A DNA stretch of 11,753 bases, taken from contig JBMTBW010000024.1 of NCBI GenBank assembly GCA_049430265.1, positions 1-11,753 of the forward strand. Direction: 5' to 3'. Below, in pieces: positions 1 to 5,597 of this stretch (position 1 is the stretch's first letter; every line of letters starts with the position of its first letter). A program made the position numbers and the translations under genes. Origin of the DNA: MAG-120802 sp049430265. GTDB taxonomy: Bacteria > Actinomycetota > Actinomycetes > Nanopelagicales > Nanopelagicaceae. The notes beneath the pieces were generated by a model, which saw nothing but the letters and a program-made list of their open reading frames with translations, did not search any database and was not told the DNA's origin.

Positions 1-146
1 CGGTGTCACCTTTCGGTCCTTGCGGACCGGTATCGCCGGTGTCACCTTTCGGTCCTTGCGGACCGGTTGCACCAGTAGGGCCAATATCACCGGTGTCACC
101 TTTCGGTCCTTGCGGACCGGTATCGCCGGTGTCACCTTTCGGTCCC
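1..146 (-). repeat. Near-identical DNA repeats encoding Gly-X-Y units of the fibre
   Basis: A 31-base block starting cggtgtcacctttcggtcct on the plus strand occurs at 1-31, 37-67 and 91-121. A truncated copy begins at 127 and diverges after 145. The spacings are 36, 54 and 36 bases, all multiples of 9, so the Gly-X-Y register is kept. Copies are identical at third codon positions, which points to recent duplication or gene conversion rather than selection on protein alone. The array continues off the left edge, so the copy number is unknown. Confidence 0.9.
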
Positions 147-313
147 GTTAAATTTTCTGTGATCAGAGAGCTTCCATCTCCGTATTGAATTGTCAAAGTG
201 CCATCATTATTATCAATTACATTAGTAATTCCTACGCCTTGAGATCCTGTATCGCCTTTTTGACCTTTAGGACCTGGGAAAAGGTTATTTGAGGAGATAG
301 TTACTCTAGCCAA
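1..313 (-). CDS. Collagen-like tail fibre protein, N-terminal part (continues beyond window)
   Basis: This is a probable receptor-binding fibre, with 104 codons visible and the C-terminus off the left edge. Residues 14-26 form a short Gly-X-Y block (GPKGQKGDTGSQG). Residues 27-56 form a non-collagen module (GITNVIDNNDGTLTIQYGDG and on). From residue 57 a long Gly-X-Y tract follows, rich in GPKGDTGDTGPQ units. Collagen-like tracts in phage fibres form trimeric stalks, which is known for the family; the role here is inferred. The start is TTG at 313. An in-frame TAG lies four codons upstream and no ATG or GTG is available before the collagen part. A GGGGG-rich ribosome site sits 5-6 bases before the TTG. 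The TTG overlaps the end of the peptidase gene by 8 bases. The receptor-binding tip cannot be seen. Confidence 0.85.
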   Translation of the reverse strand, partial: MARVTISSNNLFPGPKGQKGDTGSQGVGITNVIDNNDGTLTIQYGDGSSLITENLTGPKGDTGDTGPQGPKGDTGDIGPTGATGPQGPKGDTGDTGPQGPKGDT

Positions 314-731
314 GACTGCCCCCTAGCATTGGAACATCAAAGAATCGGCCATCATTGTCAGCTGACTTCTTAAATGAAAAGTGCGCGTGTTTGGTGTGTG
401 GATTAACGCCGCGATATTTACGCCATTTCCATAAAGACTTTGGTGAGGCTATTTTACCGTTGTAAATGACATAAGCTAAACGCCCATCTTTGCGAGCGTT
501 GCTGCATAGTTGATTTACGATATAAGCCATTTCTTCAGGTTGCTTACGCAGTAAATCAGAATCAATATCTAAAGCTCTGACCCAGCCGTTTTTATCCGGA
601 TTATGATCCGATTTAATTTTGGAGTGACGGTCATCGCCCTTAGTGCCATCCGAGCTTCTGTCCCGTTCTGGGTAGCAGTCATCGAATTGCTCTCTTAGTT
701 GAACCGCTGCTTTAGATAGTTTCCAAGTCAT
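306..731 (-). CDS. M15-like peptidoglycan peptidase (endolysin or virion lysin)
   Basis: This 141-aa enzyme is probably a zinc metallopeptidase of the M15 / D-Ala-D-Ala carboxypeptidase-like fold that cuts peptidoglycan cross-links. The visible motif is S41-D-H43, then G49, then the R-A-L-D55-I-D57 strand, and late in the protein H112-T-K-H115-A-H117-F. This matches the S-x-H...A-x-D...H-x-H zinc and catalytic layout of the family, with H43, D55 and H117 the likely zinc ligands. There is no signal peptide and no separate wall-binding domain, so it is a bare catalytic domain. It sits between tail-tip genes and the fibre gene. Its ATG overlaps the preceding stop as TAATG. It could be the endolysin or a tail-borne lysin; no holin-like gene is visible next to it. 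Confidence 0.8.
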   Translation of the reverse strand: MTWKLSKAAVQLREQFDDCYPERDRSSDGTKGDDRHSKIKSDHNPDKNGWVRALDIDSDLLRKQPEEMAYIVNQLCSNARKDGRLAYVIYNGKIASPKSLWKWRKYRGVNPHTKHAHFSFKKSADNDGRFFDVPMLGGSLG

Positions 732-889
732 TATGCAGGGAAGAACTCTCCGCCATCGATACCTTCAGGATGAGACCAGCCATCTGTGTATTCGATGTAT
801 TTGTCAGGATGAGCATCTAACTCATCTTGCCCTGGATCAACGATAATGTTGATTACCTTTGCATTTTCAATTACTGCGAATGTTCTCAT
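731..889 (-). CDS. Small acidic tail-associated protein, 52 aa
   Basis: This short gene begins MRTFAVIENAKVINIIVD and continues with a Y-I-E-Y-T-D-G-W segment (residues 31-38) and an acidic, Gly-rich end. The pattern 'F/YAVIENGxVxNVIV ... EYTD' recurs in small phage proteins encoded near tail fibres and in C-terminal pieces of tail fibre assembly proteins; this is from memory of the family, not a search. The ATG at 889 overlaps the preceding stop as ATGA, and its own stop overlaps the peptidase start as TAATG, so it is translationally coupled on both sides. There are no membrane segments or cysteines. A role as a fibre chaperone or tip subunit is an inference. Confidence 0.7.
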   Translation of the reverse strand: MRTFAVIENAKVINIIVDPGQDELDAHPDKYIEYTDGWSHPEGIDGGEFFPA

Positions 890-1344
890 AGCCAATACTC
901 CACCGTAATCATTCCTTGACCGCCGTTATTACCTAATGATGTTGATACGCTAGGCAAAGCTCCATTAGCAGCAAGCAAACCTTCACTACCCGCAGTTGTA
1001 TTAGCTACTCCACCATTTGCAGTCGTAGCTCCAGTAAATGTCGTATTCCCACCAGATGTAGCAGGAGTGATGCCGCCAATTGTGCTCCGGCCCGTGCCGC
1101 CAGCACCAATTGCATAACTGATTGAAGTACCTGGAGTTGTAGCTACAGTGCTGATTCTGATTTCTCCGTATGCGCCACCAGGACCAACGCTGGTTGAGCT
1201 AAGAGCGTTATATCCACCGCCACCACCACCAATAGTTGTCACCACTACTTGAGTAACCCCAGCGGGTACGGTCCAAGATGAGCCGGAAGTTAAAGTCTCG
1301 ACAGTCTTTTGTGGAATCTTTTGAGGATAAGAACTAATTCCCAT
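886..1344 (-). CDS. Glycine-rich tail tip / adhesin protein, 152 aa
   Basis: Residues 24-44 read W-T-V-P-A-G-V-T-Q-V-V-V-T-T-I followed by six glycines, the hallmark of glycine-rich phage tail proteins. The middle and C-terminal parts carry further Gly-rich loops (GPGGAYGEIRI, AIGAGGTG, SGGN, NNGGQG), ending in a hydrophobic strand MITVEYWL. In known adhesins of this style, glycine-rich loops build a compact polyglycine sandwich that contacts the receptor. Here the protein stands alone and is not fused to a fibre shaft. It is coupled to the preceding gene by TAATG and to the next by ATGA. I infer a virion surface or tip adhesin role. The domain type is fairly sure; receptor binding is not shown. 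Confidence 0.75.
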   Translation of the reverse strand: MGISSYPQKIPQKTVETLTSGSSWTVPAGVTQVVVTTIGGGGGGYNALSSTSVGPGGAYGEIRISTVATTPGTSISYAIGAGGTGRSTIGGITPATSGGNTTFTGATTANGGVANTTAGSEGLLAANGALPSVSTSLGNNGGQGMITVEYWL

Positions 1345-1646
1345 TACGCGATCTCCACCCCAGCAATGTGGAAATTAACTGAGGTAGCTGAAGCCAATCC
1401 TTCAATTAAATCCGCTGCGCTCAATACTTGTTTCAAATCAATGTAAATGCTCTGATTGGCCAAAATAGTGCTAGTGGTATGAAGTGATACACCATCAAGC
1501 GTTAGACTGAAAGTCTGATTAGACGAGCTGGTGTTAGTGACCACTATTGAGGAAACTATAGTCGTAGTCGCTGAAGGTACTGTGTAAAGGGTTGTATTGC
1601 TAGTAGCAGCTGCCCCTCTAAATAATTGCTTAGGTGTTGTTGCCAT
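1344..1646 (-). CDS. Beta-rich virion-associated protein, 100 aa
   Basis: The protein starts MATTPKQLFRGAAATSNTTL, then alternates Ser/Thr-rich turns and beta strands (TIVSSIVVTNTS, TFSLTLDGVSLH, QSIYIDLKQVL, VNFHIAGVEI). This is the look of a single beta-sandwich domain. Similar small proteins with 'KQLxRGAAxTSxTTLYTVP' beginnings are common beside tail fibre genes in environmental phages, as I recall the family. It has no catalytic motif, signal peptide or cysteines. The ATG lies in a TAATG overlap with the 51-aa gene and its stop overlaps the glycine-rich gene the same way. This suggests fixed-ratio production of tail-tip parts. The exact role is unknown; tail tip or fibre-collar subunit is the best guess. 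Confidence 0.65.
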   Translation of the reverse strand: MATTPKQLFRGAAATSNTTLYTVPSATTTIVSSIVVTNTSSSNQTFSLTLDGVSLHTTSTILANQSIYIDLKQVLSAADLIEGLASATSVNFHIAGVEIA

Positions 1647-1801
1647 TAAATTGCTCCCATCAATTGAGCTATTTGGATTTCATTCATCGCCCAAACTTGG
1701 GCATCAATGCTATTTACGACAGTACGAATAGCCAAAGCGCCATCTTTGACGAAATCCGAATTATCGGGTTCATCCCAGCCAAAATTAGGACTTAGCGCCA
1801 T
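1646..1801 (-). CDS. Small stand-alone tail-fibre N-terminal module, 51 aa
   Basis: The sequence MALSPNFGWDEPDNSDFVKD continues with G-A-L-A-I-R-T-V-V-N-S-I-D-A. This resembles the beginning of many phage tail fibre or collar proteins ('GWxxPDNSDxVxDGAxAIRTLxxAID'), where it is followed by a longer fibre. Here it is a complete small gene, with a stop after residue 51. A good ribosome site, GGAG, lies 5 bases upstream of the ATG. The hub gene stop overlaps that site, and the stop overlaps the next ATG as TAATG. I infer a virion attachment or trimerisation piece acting with the following small proteins. The function is not proven. Confidence 0.7.
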   Translation of the reverse strand: MALSPNFGWDEPDNSDFVKDGALAIRTVVNSIDAQVWAMNEIQIAQLMGAI

Positions 1802-1809
1802 TTATTCTC

Positions 1810-2961
1810 CTACTCGTATTCATACCATTGTACCGCGACATCTACATCCTCCCAGGCAGTAGCAGGATCAACATCTTGCCAGCGAGTTGGAGCTATTGAA
1901 AGAGTTGCCTCGGTAGTTGTCAGGTTGAGCTGGGCTGACCATCTATTGATAGTCCAGTTCCATCCCTCGACGAAACCTACATATCCATCCTCGTAAATCG
2001 CATCGGGCAGACCAGTTAATGAAATAGGGAAACCCAACCTCATAGCGATTAAAGCATCCAATTGAACGCTTGAAACGTTTGGATTGGCCAATTGAATTGA
2101 TATGGCTCCAAGAGAAGTTTCTGGCAATGATAAGAGGTTGATGTATCTATTGGCCAGCGCCTGGGCCTCTACGGTTTGCTCTAGCTCTGTGGTCAAAGTT
2201 GAAGCTGATACGCCATAAAGGGAAATTGAACTGGCATCACTAGCTGAAACGCTCTGATCATTCTTATATTTGAGAGTAAGGCTGTTGATGATATTAGAAC
2301 GGGTACGAGAGCTTTGAAGTCCTGCAGAAAGGATTGCATCTAGATCTAGATTGGTATATCCATTATCTTGAATATCATTTAGTCTTCTGGCTTCATTTGC
2401 ATAGCCGACCTTATAATCGGTAGTCTCATAAATATATCCACTTACCATCTGGGCATATTGAGCGGCTAGAGAATAAGCATCTGTGCGACCATTGTCTTTT
2501 GCAGTTAATTCATAAACCCCAGGGGTATCTACTATGTCAATAGTAACTCCAGCTGCGGTAAGGATACGATCCATTCGGTCATCGTCATACTCTTTTGGAA
2601 AGGCTGTGGCATTGATAACTGTGCGAGACATCTGGGCAAATGGTCCATAAGCCTGAATGGTGGTCACCGTCAAAACTCCAACTTCACCATTAGCTGCTAT
2701 GGAGTTATTGACCTGAGAAACTTTGCCAGTAAATATAGTTACTGGATCACCAACTGAATCTTCAATAGAAACTGTTAAAGTGGAATCAATATCAACTGCT
2801 ATTGCTGTCCCATTAGGACTGACTAAGGAAACGGTAGCAACTGAAGCTCTAGCCTGCTCCCATATTTGACTTCGGCCAAAACTAATGGATACGCCATTGA
2901 TTGTCTTATCTGTGTAATTGGTTGCCCCGATTGTGACTATAGCGTTTGGACTATATGTCAT
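1810..2961 (-). CDS. Minor tail protein / baseplate hub-like protein, 383 aa
   Basis: This gene follows the tape measure directly (ATGA overlap at 2958-2961), where siphoviruses encode distal tail or hub proteins. The N-terminal third (about residues 5-110) is beta-rich (ISFGRSQIWEQARASVATVS ... LTVSIEDSVGDPVTIFTGKV). The middle (125-215) contains a helix-rich hub-like segment (DDRMDRILTAAGV, DAYSLAAQYAQMVSGYIYE). The C-terminal third is again beta-rich, with W-N-W near 334-336. The last 25 residues hold a tryptophan repeat, W361-Q-D-V-D and W370-E-D-V-D, then Q-W-Y. The protein likely closes the tail tube and anchors the tip proteins encoded next. The hub assignment rests on position and general pattern; no catalytic motif is seen. 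Confidence 0.75.
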   Translation of the reverse strand: MTYSPNAIVTIGATNYTDKTINGVSISFGRSQIWEQARASVATVSLVSPNGTAIAVDIDSTLTVSIEDSVGDPVTIFTGKVSQVNNSIAANGEVGVLTVTTIQAYGPFAQMSRTVINATAFPKEYDDDRMDRILTAAGVTIDIVDTPGVYELTAKDNGRTDAYSLAAQYAQMVSGYIYETTDYKVGYANEARRLNDIQDNGYTNLDLDAILSAGLQSSRTRSNIINSLTLKYKNDQSVSASDASSISLYGVSASTLTTELEQTVEAQALANRYINLLSLPETSLGAISIQLANPNVSSVQLDALIAMRLGFPISLTGLPDAIYEDGYVGFVEGWNWTINRWSAQLNLTTTEATLSIAPTRWQDVDPATAWEDVDVAVQWYEYE

Positions 2962-4316
2962 CCGGTCACCAAGTAGCTAGATCCGATATTACTGAAACTG
3001 CCAGAAAGTGATGCCTCTCTGTTTAGAAGCTCTACGATTTGGCGAGCTGTGGAAGAAGGGTCTATCGCACCTGAGACATTGATATTGATTGTTTGGCCTG
3101 AAGTGCTTAATTTGTTATTAGGAACGATATTTCCATAAGTGGAAGGGGTAAATAACTCAGGGCCTTGTTCGCCGACTAGGTAGGTAGTTCCAGCATTGAC
3201 TGGACCACCCATTGCTTTACCGCCACCAAAGACTCCGCTAACAGCTCCACCGATTGATTTGCCAAGTCTAATCATTGCTTCTAAACCGTTTACTATTCCT
3301 CCAATAACGTCTAGGACTAAAGCAAAAGCTTTAGCTATTCCCTCAATAGCAAGTTTCAAAGCGCCACCAAAGAAGGGCAAAAGAAATCTTTTAGCAAAAT
3401 CAATAATGGCTTCAAGTTCTTCTCTGTTATCTTCAACAGCCTTTTTAACTGTTTGGAAAGCGTTTTGGATTCCTTCAATAATCGGTATGATAAAAGTTTT
3501 GGCAGTTGCTACAAAATCATTAAACGCTGAAGTTATACCTTTTTTACCACCCATTGATTCAATAAAATTAGATACAGCTGGGATAACCTTATTTACGATA
3601 TTATCAATAATGGGAGTAATTGCATCGAGGATAAATGAGCCGACTGTCTCTTTAGCTTCATCAAAGGCAACTTTCAGCCTAGCCATCTTTCCCGCGAATG
3701 TGTCAGCCTGGACTGTTGCTTGTCCTTCAAAGGTTTTAGAGAGCGCAGCTACGGCTCCATCAAAATCTTTATTTTTTATAATTGCCGCATCAAGACCAAC
3801 ACCAAGCCGCCTTATAGCTCCGAGGTTCCCGTCATAGGCTTTACCAAGAGCTTCAGTTACGGCCGAGAGATCCTTGCCAGTACCAGCTGCAATATCAAGG
3901 GCTAGTTTCTGTAATTGTTGAGCCTCAGTCACATCCCCTGTTGCGCGGACTAATCGATCTAGGGAAGGTCTTAATTTGTCATCGGCTACGCCTGTCTGTA
4001 AAGACATTGCCAAAATTGCTTTTTCTACTGAGGCTATTTGTTTTTCGGTCGCACCTGTAACGTTGCCCAGAGTGGTAGCTAACTTTGCTTGAGCGGCCTC
4101 ATCTTCAATGGCAGCCTTAACTCCATCAATAGCCAATTTGCCAGCATAGGCAACAGCTGCAGCGGTAGCCACAGCAAAGGCAACAGCGGCCTTCTTACCA
4201 AAGTTAGCCAGTTTAGTGCCAAAGCCTTCGACCTCTTGAGAGCCAGTTGATAGCTTCTTCTTTAGATCATCAACATCAGCAAGAATGGATAATTTGAGCG
4301 TTCTACTTTCAGCCAT
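2958..4316 (-). CDS. Tape measure protein, 452 aa
   Basis: This protein sets tail length and may help DNA cross the host envelope. Residues 1-35 form a polar start (LKLSILADVDDLKKKLSTGS). A hydrophobic Ala-rich segment lies near 41-62 and a second hydrophobic stretch near 311-346. The middle is helical. The C-terminal signature G371-P-V-N-A-G-T-T-Y-L-V-G-E-Q-G-P-E-L-F near 371-389 followed by 'IVPN' is typical of tape measures in actinophage-like siphoviruses. At about 1.5 angstroms per residue (family rule) it predicts a short tail near 65-70 nm. The start overlaps the preceding stop as TAATG. No peptidoglycan hydrolase domain is visible. The identification is secure from motif and context. 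Confidence 0.92.
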   Translation of the reverse strand: MAESRTLKLSILADVDDLKKKLSTGSQEVEGFGTKLANFGKKAAVAFAVATAAAVAYAGKLAIDGVKAAIEDEAAQAKLATTLGNVTGATEKQIASVEKAILAMSLQTGVADDKLRPSLDRLVRATGDVTEAQQLQKLALDIAAGTGKDLSAVTEALGKAYDGNLGAIRRLGVGLDAAIIKNKDFDGAVAALSKTFEGQATVQADTFAGKMARLKVAFDEAKETVGSFILDAITPIIDNIVNKVIPAVSNFIESMGGKKGITSAFNDFVATAKTFIIPIIEGIQNAFQTVKKAVEDNREELEAIIDFAKRFLLPFFGGALKLAIEGIAKAFALVLDVIGGIVNGLEAMIRLGKSIGGAVSGVFGGGKAMGGPVNAGTTYLVGEQGPELFTPSTYGNIVPNNKLSTSGQTININVSGAIDPSSTARQIVELLNREASLSGSFSNIGSSYLVTG

Positions 4317-4780
4317 TACTTATTCCATTTCTTCAGAATATCAGAGAAGGCTTCTTGCCATTGCTTCACTAATTCAGGCTGAATTTTGCGAAGGGTTGGG
4401 TAAATGAAGTAACCAGCATTGCCCCGTCCTTTGCTTGGAGTTCTTCTCGGGAATTGGCTATAACGATTACTTCCAAATTCATAACCTGCCCAGAGATCTC
4501 TTGTCGTTGCTCCACCAGAAAAACGCTGAGAAGCAAAGCCATATGAGAATTCTCCAACTTTGCTGGATTTAGAAATTCTGACTCCTTGAACAATTCGCGA
4601 TACTGCCGAGCGCCCAAAGATTCTGGTAAGCGAATAGGCCTTGATTTCATTTGCTGCATATTCCGCAAGGGCGCTTGATTGCTTTCGGGCTTGGTCGATT
4701 GCTTCTTGATCCATTGCTTTGAACGCGCCGAGAATAGAGCGGAGCTCGCGACGATCATAAGCAGTCGTTTCACTTGCCAC
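4316..4780 (-). CDS. HK97 gp10-like tail completion protein, 154 aa
   Basis: The protein has an N-terminal helix (RRELRSILGAFKAMDQEAID), a basic middle, and a C-terminal core W97-A-G-Y-E-F-G-S-N-R-Y ... F-P-R-R-T-P ... G-Y-F-I-Y-P-T-L-R ... W141. The EFGS / YPTLR pair is the recognisable part of the gp10-like family that joins the neck to the tail tube. The start is GTG at 4780 with AAGGAG about 7 bases upstream. That site lies inside the frameshifted end of the chaperone gene, and the overlap is 11 bases. The position is unusual: gp10-like genes normally precede the tail terminator, whereas here it lies between the chaperone and the tape measure. The family call is fairly confident. Confidence 0.72.
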   Translation of the reverse strand: MASETTAYDRRELRSILGAFKAMDQEAIDQARKQSSALAEYAANEIKAYSLTRIFGRSAVSRIVQGVRISKSSKVGEFSYGFASQRFSGGATTRDLWAGYEFGSNRYSQFPRRTPSKGRGNAGYFIYPTLRKIQPELVKQWQEAFSDILKKWNK

Positions 4781-5158
4781 CGTTTCTCTCCTTCAAAATA
4801 TCTAAGGCTGTGAGGATGTCATCGGCATCAACCCAGTACTGCATTGGGATATTGGTCGCGATAGCCAATTCGATTATTAGTCGATTTAGGCTTCCGACCG
4901 GATGTCTTTTGGGCTATCACTCTCGGAATCAATATCGGCTACGGTATCAATCCAAGCTTCAAAGGGCTTAACTGGCTTTCCAGCATTGGCTCTTTTATGT
5001 GCGTTATACGCAAGAAATAATAGATCCCAGATTCCGATGTTAGCGGCATCTTGAATTGTCTTCTTTGTCTCGCGTTCCCATTTTGCCCACTCAGGCGGCT
5101 GGGCCACATATGTAGCTTGCTCGCCTGAGTTATATGTAATTGTGATTGGTAATTTCAT
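4770..5158 (-). CDS. Tail assembly chaperone, long form made by -1 frameshift (129 aa)
   Basis: After lysine 84 of the short chaperone, a -1 slip at C CCA AAA moves reading into a frame that stays open for 45 more codons (RHPVGSLNRLIIELAIATNI and on), ending at the TGA at 4770-4772. The extension contains L-A-I-A-T-N-I-P and a D-I-L-T-A-L-D-I-L-K-E-R ending. This is the form seen in the C-terminal half of gpGT-type chaperones of many siphoviruses. The extension has no plausible start codon and ribosome site of its own, since a TAG lies just upstream in its frame. It fills exactly the otherwise empty gap before the gp10-like gene. Known role: it binds tape measure and tail tube protein during assembly. 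The frameshift is inferred from sequence. Confidence 0.88.
4886..5158 (-). CDS. Tail assembly chaperone, short form (90 aa)
   Basis: This is the zero-frame product, beginning MKLPITITYNSGEQATYVAQ and containing the block P-P-E-W-A-K-W-E-R-E-T-K-K near 21-33 and I-G-I-W-D-L-L-F-L-A-Y near 41-51. Both are typical of gpG-like chaperones of actinophage-type siphoviruses. The end becomes acidic (DIDSESDSPKDIRSEA). Its place between the major tail protein and the tape measure is the standard one. The ATG at 5158 has GGGAG 6-7 bases upstream. Six codons before its stop lies the slippery heptamer that gives the long form. It acts in the cytoplasm and is usually absent from mature virions, which is family knowledge. 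Confidence 0.88.
   Translation of the reverse strand: MKLPITITYNSGEQATYVAQPPEWAKWERETKKTIQDAANIGIWDLLFLAYNAHKRANAGKPVKPFEAWIDTVADIDSESDSPKDIRSEA
4907..4913 (-). promoter_or_regulatory. -1 ribosomal frameshift slippery heptamer C CCA AAA
   Basis: On the minus strand the zero frame reads AGC CCA AAA GAC. Slipping back one base gives CCC AAA AGA, so both tRNAs can re-pair in the X XXY YYZ pattern. It lies 6 codons before the zero-frame stop. Downstream I see only weak pairing (CCG/CGG and TCGA/TCGA, stems of 3-4 pairs), so no strong stimulatory hairpin is evident in the next 50 bases. Confidence 0.85.
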
Positions 5159-5175
5159 TGCTCCCGATCTCCCTT

Positions 5176-5583
5176 TTAGCTAATTGTTTCTGTGACTTCG
5201 CCTCTTGCAACTTTGAAGGTGAAAGAAACTGTTTGTGCTGAAGTTCCTGATCCGCCTGCAGTTGGATATTCAGGCAGAATTGGGAATACAAATTGAGCCC
5301 CAGTTGCGGCTGTAAGCGTTACGGAAATTTCTGTGTTAGGTGCTGTGTCGCAGGCTGCCCAGATTGCTTCGCATACTGAGTTAGCTTTACCCCAGTCAGC
5401 AAGCATATCTAGCTGGAAGGTTCCCTCGGTATTTACTACTTTGTAAGCCTCGCCATCAAGAGTCTGGTAAGTCTCGCGAACGAAAGTCTTTGTTAATACA
5501 GCGTTGGTCGCTTGCGCTTCGATGTCAGTTCCACCTGTGAAAGACAGCGAAATGTCGCGACCGGTTATTACTGTGGTTGCCAC
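5176..5583 (-). CDS. Major tail tube protein, 135 aa
   Basis: This small beta-rich protein starts MATTVITGRDISLSFTGGTD and ends FTFKVARGEVTETIS. It has the T-F-V-R-E-T-Y-Q-T-L-D-G-E-A-Y middle and the 'G-T-F-Q-L-D-M-L-A-D-W-G' strand-turn typical of compact tail tube subunits. It lies immediately before the tail assembly chaperone, which is the conserved position for the tube protein. At 135 aa it is at the small end for the family, and no extra Ig-like C-terminal domain is seen. The start is GTG at 5583 with GGAG 5-6 bases upstream. It is expected to polymerise as stacked hexamers around the tape measure. The call rests on fold pattern and position. Confidence 0.85.
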   Translation of the reverse strand: MATTVITGRDISLSFTGGTDIEAQATNAVLTKTFVRETYQTLDGEAYKVVNTEGTFQLDMLADWGKANSVCEAIWAACDTAPNTEISVTLTAATGAQFVFPILPEYPTAGGSGTSAQTVSFTFKVARGEVTETIS

Positions 5584-5597
5584 TTTTTCTCCTTAGA

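Noticed and set aside
1..146. CRISPR-like array suggested by repeats of about 31-36 bases
   Set aside because: The repeats are coding, in frame, have 6- or 24-base spacers that keep the Gly-X-Y pattern, and there are no cas genes.
3..188. Plus-strand Pro-rich repeat protein
   Set aside because: It is the reverse complement of the Gly-X-Y tract. The minus-strand frame has a proper start, a linker module and collagen register.
3196..3837. 213-aa plus-strand open frame antisense to the tape measure
   Set aside because: Its Pro/Ser-rich sequence is the mirror of Gly/Ala/Lys-rich codons of the tape measure, which has a strong family signature. It has no ribosome site, domain or neighbour on the plus strand.
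4369..4773. 134-aa minus-strand frame inside the gp10-like gene
   Set aside because: It is a shifted reading of a well-supported gene with EFGS and YPTLR signatures. It has no recognisable features and would need a nested start without support.
5584..5597. Search for promoters, tRNAs, attachment sites or a lysogeny module in short gaps
   Set aside because: The gaps are too short for RNA genes, no convincing -10/-35 pair was seen on the coding strand, and no integrase or repressor is present.
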